In this document: in pieces, positions 1 through 6,477 of the stretch
Layout: every line of letters starts with the position of its first letter
Numbering within the stretch: the first letter of the stretch is position 1
From: Nitrososphaerota archaeon
GTDB lineage: Archaea; Thermoproteota; Nitrososphaeria; Nitrososphaerales; Gagatemarchaeaceae
Reading direction: 5' to 3'
Length of the DNA stretch: 36,900 nucleotides
NCBI GenBank assembly: GCA_027886975.1
Contig: JAPCJK010000007.1
Coordinates: forward strand, 1-36,900
Translations under genes and position numbers: made by a program
Notes under the pieces: generated by a model
The model's input: the letters and a program-made list of their open reading frames with translations, nothing else
What the model was told of the DNA's origin: nothing
Databases searched by the model: none

Positions 1-114
1 CATCCCGACCCTCCGCTCGGTCATTCCACGTTCTCCTTTCACAGGCTCAACAATTACGTTGAAGGACCTGGTGGGAAGGGTTTCCTTATTCCCACACTTC
101 GGGCAATTAGGCAA
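1..114 (-). CDS. Partial small zinc-ribbon protein (5' end only)
   Basis: The reverse strand reads from a TTG at 114 to the window edge, giving 38 residues that begin MPNCPKCGNKETLPTRSF. A CPxC-type zinc knuckle at residues 4-7 is followed by a basic, beta-rich stretch ending TERRVGM. This resembles the start of small archaeal zinc-ribbon proteins; I do not recognise a function. The TTG is chosen because an AACTTTAA box lies about 26 bases upstream, the leaderless spacing seen across this window. An internal ATG at 24, preceded by GGAG, is an alternative but would remove the CxxC. The gene continues beyond the window, so length and remaining zinc ligands are unknown. Confidence 0.55.
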   Translation of the reverse strand, partial: MPNCPKCGNKETLPTRSFNVIVEPVKGERGMTERRVGM

Positions 115-189
115 TCGCGACTGCGGCGCCTGAGAACGTGTTAAAGTTTTGCCCGGATTACGTCGGAAACTGCGACGTCGCCCAGAGCT

Positions 190-474
190 TTACTGCTCTC
201 TGATCGATTCTAATTCGGACACTGCTGACCACAGGGTCACCCTCGCGAACGAGGGCATGTTAGGATCCTGAGCCACATCGTCGAGGAGACTGATGGCGTT
301 GGCAGCCCTGATGGGGACGCTCACCTTGGTGTCCTGCAGCATCATCACGGAGTCCTTGACAATCTTCCTGATGTTGCGTGGGGTGATGTTCGAGTCGGAG
401 ATCTGCTGGAGGCTCAATACAGCCTTTGCCAGCTTTGCATCGTTTTCCTGCTGCTTCTTTAGTTTGGTACTCAT
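190..474 (-). CDS. UPF0147 family protein
   Basis: A short all-helical protein of about 94 residues. The family signature is visible: NITPRNIRKIVKDSV near the middle, then VSVPIRAANAISLLDDVAQDPNMPSFARVTLW, closely matching the archaeal UPF0147 pattern of PxNIRKAVKEA and VRxAxAISxLDEVSNDPNxPxHAR. Function is unknown in all archaea that have it. I take the ATG at 474 (MSTKLKKQQ) rather than the track start at 495, because the family begins with this charged helix and a GGAG lies 8 bases upstream. It diverges from the p27-like gene to its right, leaving about 100 bases for both promoters. Confidence 0.85.
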   Translation of the reverse strand: MSTKLKKQQENDAKLAKAVLSLQQISDSNITPRNIRKIVKDSVMMLQDTKVSVPIRAANAISLLDDVAQDPNMPSFARVTLWSAVSELESIREQ

Positions 475-542
475 AGAAGGAACTCCGGTTGTCAAACGTG
501 GCTTCGATGCGGTGGGATTAAGTGCTTTTCGCCTCGTGCGGC

Positions 543-550
543 TTATTATA
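543..550 (+). promoter_or_regulatory. TATA box for the p27-like gene
   Basis: TTATTATA is centred about 27 bases upstream of the TTG at 574, the spacing expected if transcription begins at the start codon itself. Confidence 0.55.
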
Positions 551-573
551 CGAGTGAGACGGTGGGCGCCACA

Positions 574-906
574 TTGAGTGCTCCCAAGGACCGGATGAAG
601 CTGGCAGCCGAACTCGTGAGCAAGGGCGCGGCCTTGTTAGCGGAGCCGTGTCCCCTGGACGGCGGGATACAGGTCAGGTACCGGGGGAAGGTGTACTGCA
701 CTGTCCACGATGACCTGTCTTCGATTGCCAAGACTACCATGGTGTCCTTCGATACTGTCGTGGCTCAGTTGAGGGAGGTTCTCCTGACCAAGCTGAATGA
801 AGCTGCGACGAAGTTGGGAGCTGAGAAGGACGGCGCGAAGCAGGATGAACTCGTGTCCCTCATGACCAAGTATTTCGAGCTACTGCAGAAGCTCCCCCAG
901 AAGTAG
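574..906 (+). CDS. Sjogren's/scleroderma autoantigen 1 (p27)-like protein
   Basis: About 110 residues. Residues 6-45 match the archaeal Auto_anti-p27 zinc-ribbon family: MKLAAELVSKGAALL, then CPLDGG, then GKVYCTVHDD. Typical members read CPxCgxPLF...GKVYCPxC. Here the second and fourth cysteines are replaced, giving CxxD...CxxH, so zinc binding would need Asp and His or may be lost. The rest is a helical, Lys/Glu-rich tail with likely coiled coil. Function is unknown in archaea. I prefer the TTG at 574 over the GTG at 562 because of TATA spacing. It is followed directly by the right end of an IS605-type relic. Confidence 0.75.
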   Translation: MSAPKDRMKLAAELVSKGAALLAEPCPLDGGIQVRYRGKVYCTVHDDLSSIAKTTMVSFDTVVAQLREVLLTKLNEAATKLGAEKDGAKQDELVSLMTKYFELLQKLPQK

Positions 907-919
907 GCCGTGACATCCT

Positions 920-939
920 CCCACGACTAGCGTCGTGGG
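920..939 (-). repeat. IS605 right-end stem-loop
   Basis: A perfect 8-bp inverted repeat (CCCACGAC / GTCGTGGG) with a 4-base loop, just beyond the tnpB stop. Its position and the flanking GAAGCCCACGAC and AGGATGTCA match IS605/IS1341 right ends. Confidence 0.8.
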
Positions 940-1373
940 CTTCCTGCTTCCTTGACGAGGCTTGCCGGCCTATCTACCAGTAGTGGTCTCATCTCCACAG
1001 GCGTTAGTTCGGCTGCCTCCCAGCCTACCTTCCGCAGCGTGCCGAAGCTCCCGTGAAGGTCCCATCGATGGTCAGACCGCATTTGGGGCAATGAAAGACC
1101 CTGTCGAAGAAGTTGGTAAAACGCCCTATCGACCCTTCGAAGTACATCCTGGAGCACCTGGGATTGGACCTGAACATAGTCTGGAATGCCTTCCTTGAGC
1201 TCCGGAAGTTGATTCTGTTGCGTCCTATAATTGATAGAACGTCCCGATTTGTGGGCATGTTGTCTCTGTTCAAGGGCGGCGTTGTAAAGGCAGCAACAGA
1301 GTTGAAGCGTTAGGTCAAGCTTGGCTTCCTGCTCGTTGTTTGGATAGAATCTGTACTTGAAGGCTCTAATCAA
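927..1373 (-). pseudogene. tnpB: Decayed tnpB (RuvC-type IS605 nuclease), internally deleted
   Basis: The N-terminal 75 residues are a clear TnpB helix-turn-helix region: MIRAFKYRFYPNNEQEAKLD..., then VQSQVLQDVLRRVDRAF. Intact TnpB has about 370-400 residues with a RuvC core. Here the sequence jumps from RRVDRAF directly to the C-terminal zinc finger (FHCPKCGLTIDG, in a neighbouring frame, ORF 1025-1273) and then to the usual tail (TPVEMRPLLVDRPASLVKEAGSP) back in the first frame. So roughly 250 residues, including all RuvC catalytic positions, are missing, and at least two frame changes are present. It starts at a TTG preceded by AAAGGA. It cannot be an active nuclease; whether the guide RNA end is still transcribed is unknown. 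Confidence 0.8.
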
Positions 1374-1462
1374 ATTCCTTTCTGTACAGCTTTCATGTGC
1401 AACCCCGGATAAAAATCCAAACCAATTCAGACCAAAATTGTTTGGGGAGGTCTTTGAAAGTG

Positions 1463-1468
1463 TTAAAT
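1463..1468 (+). promoter_or_regulatory. TATA box for peroxiredoxin
   Basis: TTAAAT lies 25-27 bases before the GTG at 1493 and supports that start over the longer ORF beginning at 1397. Confidence 0.45.
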
Positions 1469-1492
1469 CGGAACCTCAGAGGTTTCAAGGTC

Positions 1493-1972
1493 GTGGTGCT
1501 GAGGCTGGGGCAGAAAGTGCCCGAGTTTTCTCTTCCGGATGCCGACAAGAAGGTGAGGTCTTTGGGCGAGTTCACCCGGCAGGGGACAGTGCTTCTCGCG
1601 TTCTTTCCGTTCGCCTTCTCCGGGACCTGTGACAAGGAGATGTGCACATTCAGAGATGGGTTCGGGACGCTGCAGGGCGCCGGGAGTCAGGTGGTGGGTG
1701 TCAGTGTGGACAGCTCCTATTCGCTCAAGGCCTTCGCACAGACGTACAACCTACAGTTTCCCCTGCTCAGCGACTTCAACAAGAAAGTCACCAAGCTCTA
1801 CGGCGTCCTCCAAGATCCTTGGGTGGGCCTCGGGTACAAAGGAGTAGCCAAGAGGGCGGTGATGGTCGTCGACAATAGGGGGATGCTGAAGTACAGGTGG
1901 GTCACAGACGTACCATCGGATGAGCCTCCCTATGGCGAGGTCGTGAAAGCAGCGCAGAAGCTGGCAGCCTGA
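1493..1972 (+). CDS. bcp: Peroxiredoxin, PrxQ/Bcp type
   Basis: Thiol peroxidase that reduces hydrogen and organic hydroperoxides in the cytoplasm. From the GTG at 1493 the protein has 159 residues, the usual size for the PrxQ/Bcp branch. VPEFSLPDADKK (residues 9-20) is the conserved thioredoxin-fold entry. The active site is FFPFAFSGTCDKEMC: peroxidatic Cys46 and, five residues later, Cys51 as the likely resolving cysteine, the atypical two-cysteine spacing of PrxQ. The track ORF extends upstream to 1397, but that extension has no family similarity and overlaps the TATA-like TTAAAT. It is the gene next to an IscA-type iron-sulfur protein on the same strand, 42 bases apart with a separate TATA box. 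Confidence 0.88.
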   Translation: MVLRLGQKVPEFSLPDADKKVRSLGEFTRQGTVLLAFFPFAFSGTCDKEMCTFRDGFGTLQGAGSQVVGVSVDSSYSLKAFAQTYNLQFPLLSDFNKKVTKLYGVLQDPWVGLGYKGVAKRAVMVVDNRGMLKYRWVTDVPSDEPPYGEVVKAAQKLAA

Positions 1973-1981
1973 GCTATGGGG

Positions 1982-1990
1982 TTTTTATAC
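1982..1990 (+). promoter_or_regulatory. TATA box for iscA/hesB
   Basis: TTTTTATAC centred about 28 bases before the TTG at 2015; no Shine-Dalgarno-like sequence intervenes. Confidence 0.55.
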
Positions 1991-2014
1991 GGGTGAGAAC
2001 TTGTCTCATCTGTA

Positions 2015-2371
2015 TTGAGTCAGGGGACAGAGATCAAGCCGATAGTCCAACTTACGCCTAAGGCATCGGAGGAGCTGAAAGTATACCTCCAGAAGCAGGG
2101 AAAGCCAGGTGCTGCGCTGAGGATTTTCGTGACTGCAGGAGGATGCTCGGGTCTATCCTACGGGATGGTTGTAGACGACAAGTCGTCAGAAGATGATTTT
2201 GTGATTGATGTCGACGGCGCAAAGGTGGTGGTTGACAGGTCAACAGCCCCGTTCATTGCGGGGTCAACAGTCGACTACCGGTCAGAGAAGCTTATGGGCG
2301 GAGGCTTCGTAGTCGAAAACCCCAACGCGGTCTCCACATGCGGCTGCGGCGAATCGTTCAAGACTGCCTAG
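2015..2371 (+). CDS. HesB/IscA-type iron-sulfur cluster carrier
   Basis: A-type carrier that accepts Fe-S clusters (or iron) and passes them to apo-proteins. The 118 residues cover the family: VQLTPKASEELKVYL at 11-25, the first ligand motif GGCSGLSYG (Cys44), and the C-terminal ligand pair CGCGESF (Cys109, Cys111). All three invariant cysteines are present. Start is TTG with a TATA box at leaderless distance. Its stop is 6 bases from the end of a convergent membrane-protein gene. Likely clients in the window include the Rieske ferredoxin at 30.4 kb, but that is inference. Confidence 0.92.
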   Translation: MSQGTEIKPIVQLTPKASEELKVYLQKQGKPGAALRIFVTAGGCSGLSYGMVVDDKSSEDDFVIDVDGAKVVVDRSTAPFIAGSTVDYRSEKLMGGGFVVENPNAVSTCGCGESFKTA

Positions 2372-2377
2372 TTTGGC

Positions 2378-2962
2378 TTAGGCCGGGTCGCTCCCGCCGA
2401 AAGGTGGGGTTGTAGATTCGACGCTTGTTGCTGTCACACTTGTACGATGTGAACGAAATCCACCAATCACTATGCCTGTGAAAGCGAGAAAAGCGACGGC
2501 GACGCCGCCGCGTAAGAACTGTACAGTGAACGAAGCAGACCACAAGAACCAATCCGTATTTGGGCCTGCGACGTTAAAGGAGTGATAAGCTATCAGCTCG
2601 TAAGCTATGAGGAACAGGTAGCCGACCCCGTATCCGGTGAGACCCCCTGCAAATGAGCTCGTCAGAAGGCGAACATGGTCTGAGAATGTCTGAATGGAAA
2701 TCCTCGATCCTATCTTGTAGAATATGAGGAAACAAATAACTGGATTGAATACAAAACCTATGATGGATTCGACCAGATTATACACCTCTATGAGGTTCGC
2801 TCCCCCATTCAGAAATGAACTTTGGAAGAATTGCTGAAAGTATATCGAAATACCAAATCCGAGACTATAGGTCGCTACGGTCAGCGCGAAAGCTACAATG
2901 AAAACTAGTTTGAAGCGACCTCCTCCTCGCTTGACGGGCTCAGTGAGGCCCTCCGATGACAA
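2378..2962 (-). CDS. Uncharacterised four-TM membrane protein
   Basis: 194 residues with a basic N-terminus (TEPVKRGGGRFK) and four probable membrane segments: about residues 17-40, 60-83, 103-125 and 143-168. A Ser/Thr-rich hydrophilic tail follows (HRTSVTATSVESTTPP). No motif identifies a function. It converges on iscA. A shift in start is possible, but the ATG at 2962 places the positive charges just before the first TM, giving an N-in topology. Confidence 0.6.
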   Translation of the reverse strand: MSSEGLTEPVKRGGGRFKLVFIVAFALTVATYSLGFGISIYFQQFFQSSFLNGGANLIEVYNLVESIIGFVFNPVICFLIFYKIGSRISIQTFSDHVRLLTSSFAGGLTGYGVGYLFLIAYELIAYHSFNVAGPNTDWFLWSASFTVQFLRGGVAVAFLAFTGIVIGGFRSHRTSVTATSVESTTPPFGGSDPA

Positions 2963-3075
2963 CGCCGTCTTGGTTTACGTTTGACTGATAAGTGTGTAGC
3001 CTCGCCGTCGTCGACCTACGGTCAGTTCCGACGGAGCGCTGGTCTGATTCTGAATCGACCTCGTTCCCGTCGAGA

Positions 3076-3084
3076 TTTTATAAT
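3076..3084 (+). promoter_or_regulatory. TATA box for small membrane protein
   Basis: TTTTATAAT centred 26 bases before the ATG at 3105. Confidence 0.6.
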
Positions 3085-3104
3085 CTCCAATGCCGTGCTG
3101 AATC

Positions 3105-3401
3105 ATGAATACCAAGAAACTGTATTCGGTGGCGATAGAAATCGGGAGTGTGGCTCTCTCAACTTATGGATTCGCCAGCGCTGCTTACTGGTACTGGGTG
3201 TTTCTCCAATCGCCTCCGGCCCAAGTCGTCAGCTCCAACACTCTTGTGCTTCAGGGCATCCCTATCTCGCACATCGTCACGAGTCTGTTCACGATAGCTC
3301 TGGGCGGCTTCATCCACACTACGCACAAGCTTTGGCCGGAGATACTCGAACTCCTCGAACGCGCCGGAAAGAAAGCCGAGTCTGAAGTCAAGCATGTGTG
3401 A
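3105..3401 (+). CDS. Small two-TM membrane protein
   Basis: 98 residues. Two hydrophobic helices at about residues 9-34 (IEIGSVALSTYGFASAAYWY) and 52-72 (IPISHIVTSLFTIALGGFI), separated by a short polar loop and followed by a charged amphipathic helix (LWPEILELLERAGKKAESE) that should lie in the cytoplasm. No family recognised. A strong TATA box 26 bases upstream of the ATG argues that it is a real, leaderless gene. Confidence 0.6.
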   Translation: MNTKKLYSVAIEIGSVALSTYGFASAAYWYWVFLQSPPAQVVSSNTLVLQGIPISHIVTSLFTIALGGFIHTTHKLWPEILELLERAGKKAESEVKHV

Positions 3402-3613
3402 ATGAGCGATAGTGCGCGGCGCGTCGTGGTTTGTCGCATACTTGGTTCATCCACGAGGCAGGGCCGGAACCCCTTGCAGGCTGAGAGGCAGGACCTTGGT
3501 GCTTAAGAGTTTGCAATGACTTCAGAGTTGTGTCTCTAGAATTCTCGGGTTTGGTACATGCCCGAAATCCAAGAGAGAGGTTCGAAACACCATCCACCAA
3601 ACTGACTGTGCCT

Positions 3614-4417
3614 ATGGAAATTCGGGTGGAGGTGTACGAACGGGTGAAGTTGCTTCGCCAGAAGGGGTTAAGCTACTCGAAAATACGACAGGTGCTTTCA
3701 GAAAAGTATGGCTTTGCACCGTCGAAGTCGCTTATTTCAGAATGGTTACGTGGAATACATCACCCTCTCGGGAGTGCTAATCGTTTCGTCGCGGAACCGA
3801 TTCCAGAGCTAGCGTACGTAATCGGAGTCAAATTCGGAGACGGGTCAATTAATCGCAAGGGGTACAATCGACGAATCAGACTGCAATCGGTTGACCACGA
3901 ATTTGTGGTCGAGTTCGACCGTTGTGTATCTGTGATTTTGCGGAGCAAGAGACATGCACTCTGGTCAGACAACAAGAGACGAGAGATTCATGTGGAGGCA
4001 CGAAGTGTGTTACTCTTCAACTTCCTGAGACAATCTTTTGGTGATCTCCGAGGGTGGGTTGAGCATTGTCGCCAATGTGTTTCTGCTTTCTTGAGAGGTT
4101 TCTTCGACTCAGAAGGAAGCGTCAGCAAACAGGGTCGGTTGACTGCTTGGAACAATGATACTGCTCTCCTTGGTTATGTCAGGGGTTTGCTTTCCAAGTA
4201 TTTCGTAATCGAAACGACTGGTCCTCACCTGGGGAAGATTAAGGGGAGCAAAATCGAAAGGCGTGGGAGGAGCTACGTTCGGAATTCTGATTCTTATCAT
4301 ATTTACGTTAGAAGTAACTCCATTGAGAAATTCATCAAATACGTTGGGTTCACAATCGAGCGGAAAAGCAAGCGCCTTGAAGTCGCATCAAAGTCGAATT
4401 GCCTTCTGTGCAATTGA
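3614..4417 (+). CDS. LAGLIDADG homing endonuclease, free-standing
   Basis: 267 residues from the ATG at 3614. A helix-turn-helix-like segment (LRQKGLSYSKIRQVLSEKYG, about residues 13-32, then SKSLISEWLRG) precedes two LAGLIDADG helices: LAYVIGVKFGDGSI and SAFLRGFFDSEGSVS, each with the acidic residue that binds the catalytic metal. Two motifs in one chain mean a monomeric, pseudo-symmetric enzyme cutting a long DNA site. The frame stays open upstream to 3530, and the extension reads NPRERFETPST, which looks like a translated tRNA T-arm (see findings). Base composition is more AT-rich than its neighbours, consistent with transfer. It faces a tRNA-Ser 42 bases away. Whether it still cuts is unknown. 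Confidence 0.85.
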   Translation: MEIRVEVYERVKLLRQKGLSYSKIRQVLSEKYGFAPSKSLISEWLRGIHHPLGSANRFVAEPIPELAYVIGVKFGDGSINRKGYNRRIRLQSVDHEFVVEFDRCVSVILRSKRHALWSDNKRREIHVEARSVLLFNFLRQSFGDLRGWVEHCRQCVSAFLRGFFDSEGSVSKQGRLTAWNNDTALLGYVRGLLSKYFVIETTGPHLGKIKGSKIERRGRSYVRNSDSYHIYVRSNSIEKFIKYVGFTIERKSKRLEVASKSNCLLCN

Positions 4418-4459
4418 CAGGGTCTACCGCTGATTCGTTGAAATGGGTTTCGAAGGAAG

Positions 4460-4586
4460 CGCCGGGGGTAGGATTCGAACCCACGCGACCAGAAGGTCAC
4501 GGGCTGACTGGTCTTTGATCTCGAGTTGCGGACCCGTTTCGTCGCCTGGCGGGTTGCCCGCGCATTAACCACTCTGCCACCCCGGC
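4460..4586 (-). tRNA. tRNA-Ser(CGA), apparently with two introns
   Basis: The reverse strand gives acceptor GCCGGGG...CCCCGGC, D-arm GCA/TGC, a class II variable arm (GACC-TTCT-GGTC), T-arm GTGGG-TTCGAAT-CCTAC and discriminator G73, the archaeal serine identity. The anticodon stem is CGGGC/GCCCG, but 51 bases lie between its halves. The only segment there that makes a proper loop is CTCGAGA (U33, anticodon CGA). That requires a 30-base insert before it (starting AACCCGCC) and a 14-base insert after position 37 (ATCAAAGACCAGTC), the canonical archaeal intron site. Removing both leaves 83 bases, right for tRNA-Ser. Serine identity is firm; exact splice sites are inferred and bulge-helix-bulge structures were not computed. 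Confidence 0.82.
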
Positions 4587-4695
4587 TCAACTGAAGCCTG
4601 CCTCCGACCTCTATTTGTTCGATTTGGGTGAGGCTTTCTTCGCACGCGAGGAGCGCTCGACGATGTAGCTCCAAGTGACGAAGCAATCGACCAGC

Positions 4696-5451
4696 TCAGT
4701 GTCTTCCGAGTGTTCTTTCAAGGAACCACTTCGTGATATCCCAGGCTTCACCGGCTGCTTTTCTATCATAAACATTCTTCCTCGTGTCGTTGAAGAACCC
4801 GTGCTTCGTCCTCGGATATGTCTTCAACGTCAGGTCCTTTCCTCCTTCCAGCATCGCTCCCACGAAGGCGGGGACTTTTTTGTTGATTATTTCATCTTCG
4901 TTGGCATGGATGTCTAGAATCGGGACTGTAATCTTGGCCACGTCTTCGGTGATTGGAGGCTCGCCGTAGAAACTGATTGCGGACTTCAGGTGCGGGCTCC
5001 TGACGGCACATTTGAGGGAAAGGCCTCCCCCCATGCAGAACCCGAGTGTTGTCACCGCGTTGAACTTGGAGTGGGCCCGTTCGACTGCGGCCAATGCGTC
5101 GTCGAGCAGCTTGTCCCTGAATGCAGGGTCATAGAGAGTCGCCGCCACCTCCTTGATCTCCAGACTGACGTCCTTCTTGTTGAGCGCTTCCGCGACCTTC
5201 GCCTTATCCCGCCTCTCCTCCAATGAAAGCTCCCAGACACCCTCCATGGCCTTCCGAATGTTGTCAGGCGTCAGAATTCTTTCGTGGCCCCTGAACAGTT
5301 TGGGCGCGATGGCTGCAAACCCCAGTTTACCGACCCGTTTGCAGACGTCTTCGGTGTGCTCGACAAGGCCCCACACTTCATGAAAGACCATGACACATCC
5401 ATCTGCTCCCTTCGGCGTAACGGAGAACTCTGTCTTGGGCTGTTTTGCCAC
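4696..5451 (-). CDS. Dienelactone hydrolase family protein
   Basis: Alpha/beta hydrolase, about 251 residues. The family triad is visible: nucleophile Cys in GFCMGGG (about residue 139), acid in DIHANEDEI, and His in RTKHGFF (about residue 217). The early strand VMVFHEVWGL is the usual dienelactone hydrolase oxyanion region. These enzymes open lactone rings or cleave small esters; the substrate here cannot be told. The GTG at 5451 (MAKQPKTEF) is preferred over 5475, because a palindromic TTTAAA lies 28 bases upstream of it and would overlap the longer start. It diverges from the ThyX operon and shares that box. Confidence 0.85.
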   Translation of the reverse strand: MAKQPKTEFSVTPKGADGCVMVFHEVWGLVEHTEDVCKRVGKLGFAAIAPKLFRGHERILTPDNIRKAMEGVWELSLEERRDKAKVAEALNKKDVSLEIKEVAATLYDPAFRDKLLDDALAAVERAHSKFNAVTTLGFCMGGGLSLKCAVRSPHLKSAISFYGEPPITEDVAKITVPILDIHANEDEIINKKVPAFVGAMLEGGKDLTLKTYPRTKHGFFNDTRKNVYDRKAAGEAWDITKWFLERTLGRH

Positions 5452-5476
5452 TGGTCTCCGGTTTCCAGAGCCCACG

Positions 5477-5482
5477 TTTAAA
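5477..5482. promoter_or_regulatory. Palindromic TATA box shared by two divergent genes
   Basis: GTTTAAATC reads nearly the same on both strands. It is about 28 bases upstream of the GTG of the hydrolase (5451, minus) and about 30 bases upstream of the ATG of the ThyX-like gene (5511, plus). One box could therefore serve both directions. Confidence 0.55.
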
Positions 5483-5510
5483 TCGAATGCGGTCGGGTTC
5501 TCAAGACAGG

Positions 5511-5954
5511 ATGAAGGTCTCTCTGATCTGGACTAGTCCGAGGCCTGAGAAGACCATTGCGGTCGCGATGAGGAGGTGCTACAGCACCAAACCAATCGAG
5601 GAAATCGAATCGGAACTCGAACAGAAGGGAGCCGAGTACTGGAAGTATTTGCTGGGCAAAGCAATGCAGGACAAGTCGCTCGACGTACTCGAGCACTTCA
5701 CCATGACCCTGCTAGTCGAGGGAGCTGGGGAGACAGAGGTGGGCAATCTTGTGCGCGGCTTTCCGTATCTCCGCGCGACCCAGCTGAAGGACTCTGACTG
5801 GTTGCTTTCCCTGAACTCGAGGACTTTGGTCGAGCTCTGGAGGGACCCTCGCGGCAAGGGGTTCGCTCAGCTCGTTGTGTCAGAGCTCGACGGCGCGAAC
5901 GTTTGCCCGATCTTCAATGAGATGGCTTTCGGAGAGAGAATTCGTGCGAGTTAA
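5511..5954 (+). CDS. ThyX-like protein lacking the RHR flavin motif
   Basis: 147 residues. The N-terminus has the ThyX opening (MKVSLIWTSPRPEKTIAVAMRRCYS), then the family LEH helix (VLEHFTMTLLVEG). The sequence then passes through a shortened linker to WLLSLNSRTLVELW, the equivalent of the late ThyX segment SLNARNLRHF. The signature RHRx7S, which binds FAD and dUMP, is absent. Normal ThyX subunits have about 200-250 residues. It overlaps the next gene, which carries the RHR motif, by 11 bases in an operon. Either it is a degenerate paralog or a non-catalytic partner of a heteromeric ThyX. The start ATG has a TATA box 28 bases away. Confidence 0.75.
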   Translation: MKVSLIWTSPRPEKTIAVAMRRCYSTKPIEEIESELEQKGAEYWKYLLGKAMQDKSLDVLEHFTMTLLVEGAGETEVGNLVRGFPYLRATQLKDSDWLLSLNSRTLVELWRDPRGKGFAQLVVSELDGANVCPIFNEMAFGERIRAS

Positions 5955-6474
5955 GCTCCTGTACAATACCGACCTGGACGCGCTCAAGCGAGTCCTTGCT
6001 CAGAAAGGCGTCGCGTTTGACCCCGAGGCCCTTATGGACCACGTAGTCTACATGTTCGAAATCGAAGATTGCAGCAGGGTGACGACCCATCAGCTTGTCC
6101 GCCACAGGGCTGTCTCGTACGATCAAGAATCACAGCGCTTCTCCGCTGCAACAAGGGAGGGAGTCGTGACCCCCGCCAGCATCCAAACCAACGAGGCTGC
6201 CTACAAGGCCTACGACGAAGCGCTCAAGACAGTCTACTCTGCCTACGAGAAAATGGTGGCTGCTGGCGTCCCCAAGGAAGATGCCAGGTACATCCTGCCC
6301 AGCGCCATCAAGACGAAGCTGGTCATGACCCTCAACGCAAGGAACCTGATGCACCTGGTCTGGCAGAGGACCGCCCTACAGGCCCAATGGGAAATCAGGG
6401 AACTCGCCTCGACACTCCATAGTCTTGCTCGCGAAGCAACCCCTGAGCTCTGGGCCAAAATCATCGAGAGATAG
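5944..6474 (+). CDS. thyX: Flavin-dependent thymidylate synthase, catalytic subunit
   Basis: Makes dTMP from dUMP using FAD, NAD(P)H and methylene-tetrahydrofolate. The ThyX signature RHRx7S is intact (VRHRAVSYDQESQRF), preceded by the usual CSRVTTHQL and followed by NARNLMHLVWQRTALQAQWEIREL, the nucleotide-binding C-terminal region. From the GTG at 5944 it has 176 residues, with an N-terminal part about 40 residues shorter than usual. The GTG is favoured by GGAG at a suitable distance; an ATG at 5917 would add nine residues. Serine hydroxymethyltransferase at 35.5 kb would supply its methylene donor. The upstream overlapping ThyX-like gene may complete the enzyme. Confidence 0.88.
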   Translation: MRVKLLYNTDLDALKRVLAQKGVAFDPEALMDHVVYMFEIEDCSRVTTHQLVRHRAVSYDQESQRFSAATREGVVTPASIQTNEAAYKAYDEALKTVYSAYEKMVAAGVPKEDARYILPSAIKTKLVMTLNARNLMHLVWQRTALQAQWEIRELASTLHSLAREATPELWAKIIER

Positions 6475-6477
6475 CGC

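Larger units (their letters stand above)
911..1373 (-). mobile_element. IS200/IS605-family relic with right-end hairpin
   Basis: The element holds a decayed tnpB and, at its 3' side, a right-end stem-loop CCCACGAC-TAGC-GTCGTGGG (920-939) followed on the reverse strand by AGGATGTCA. That is the classic IS605/IS1341 right end, which in active elements also forms the 3' part of the TnpB guide (omega) RNA. No tnpA is present, so it cannot move alone. The left boundary is uncertain; I stop at the tnpB start. Confidence 0.7.

Noticed and set aside
3480-3602. tRNA gene upstream of the homing endonuclease
   Set aside because: GGTTCGAAAC looks like a T-loop, but the T-stem does not pair and no acceptor or D-arm can be built; at most a relic.
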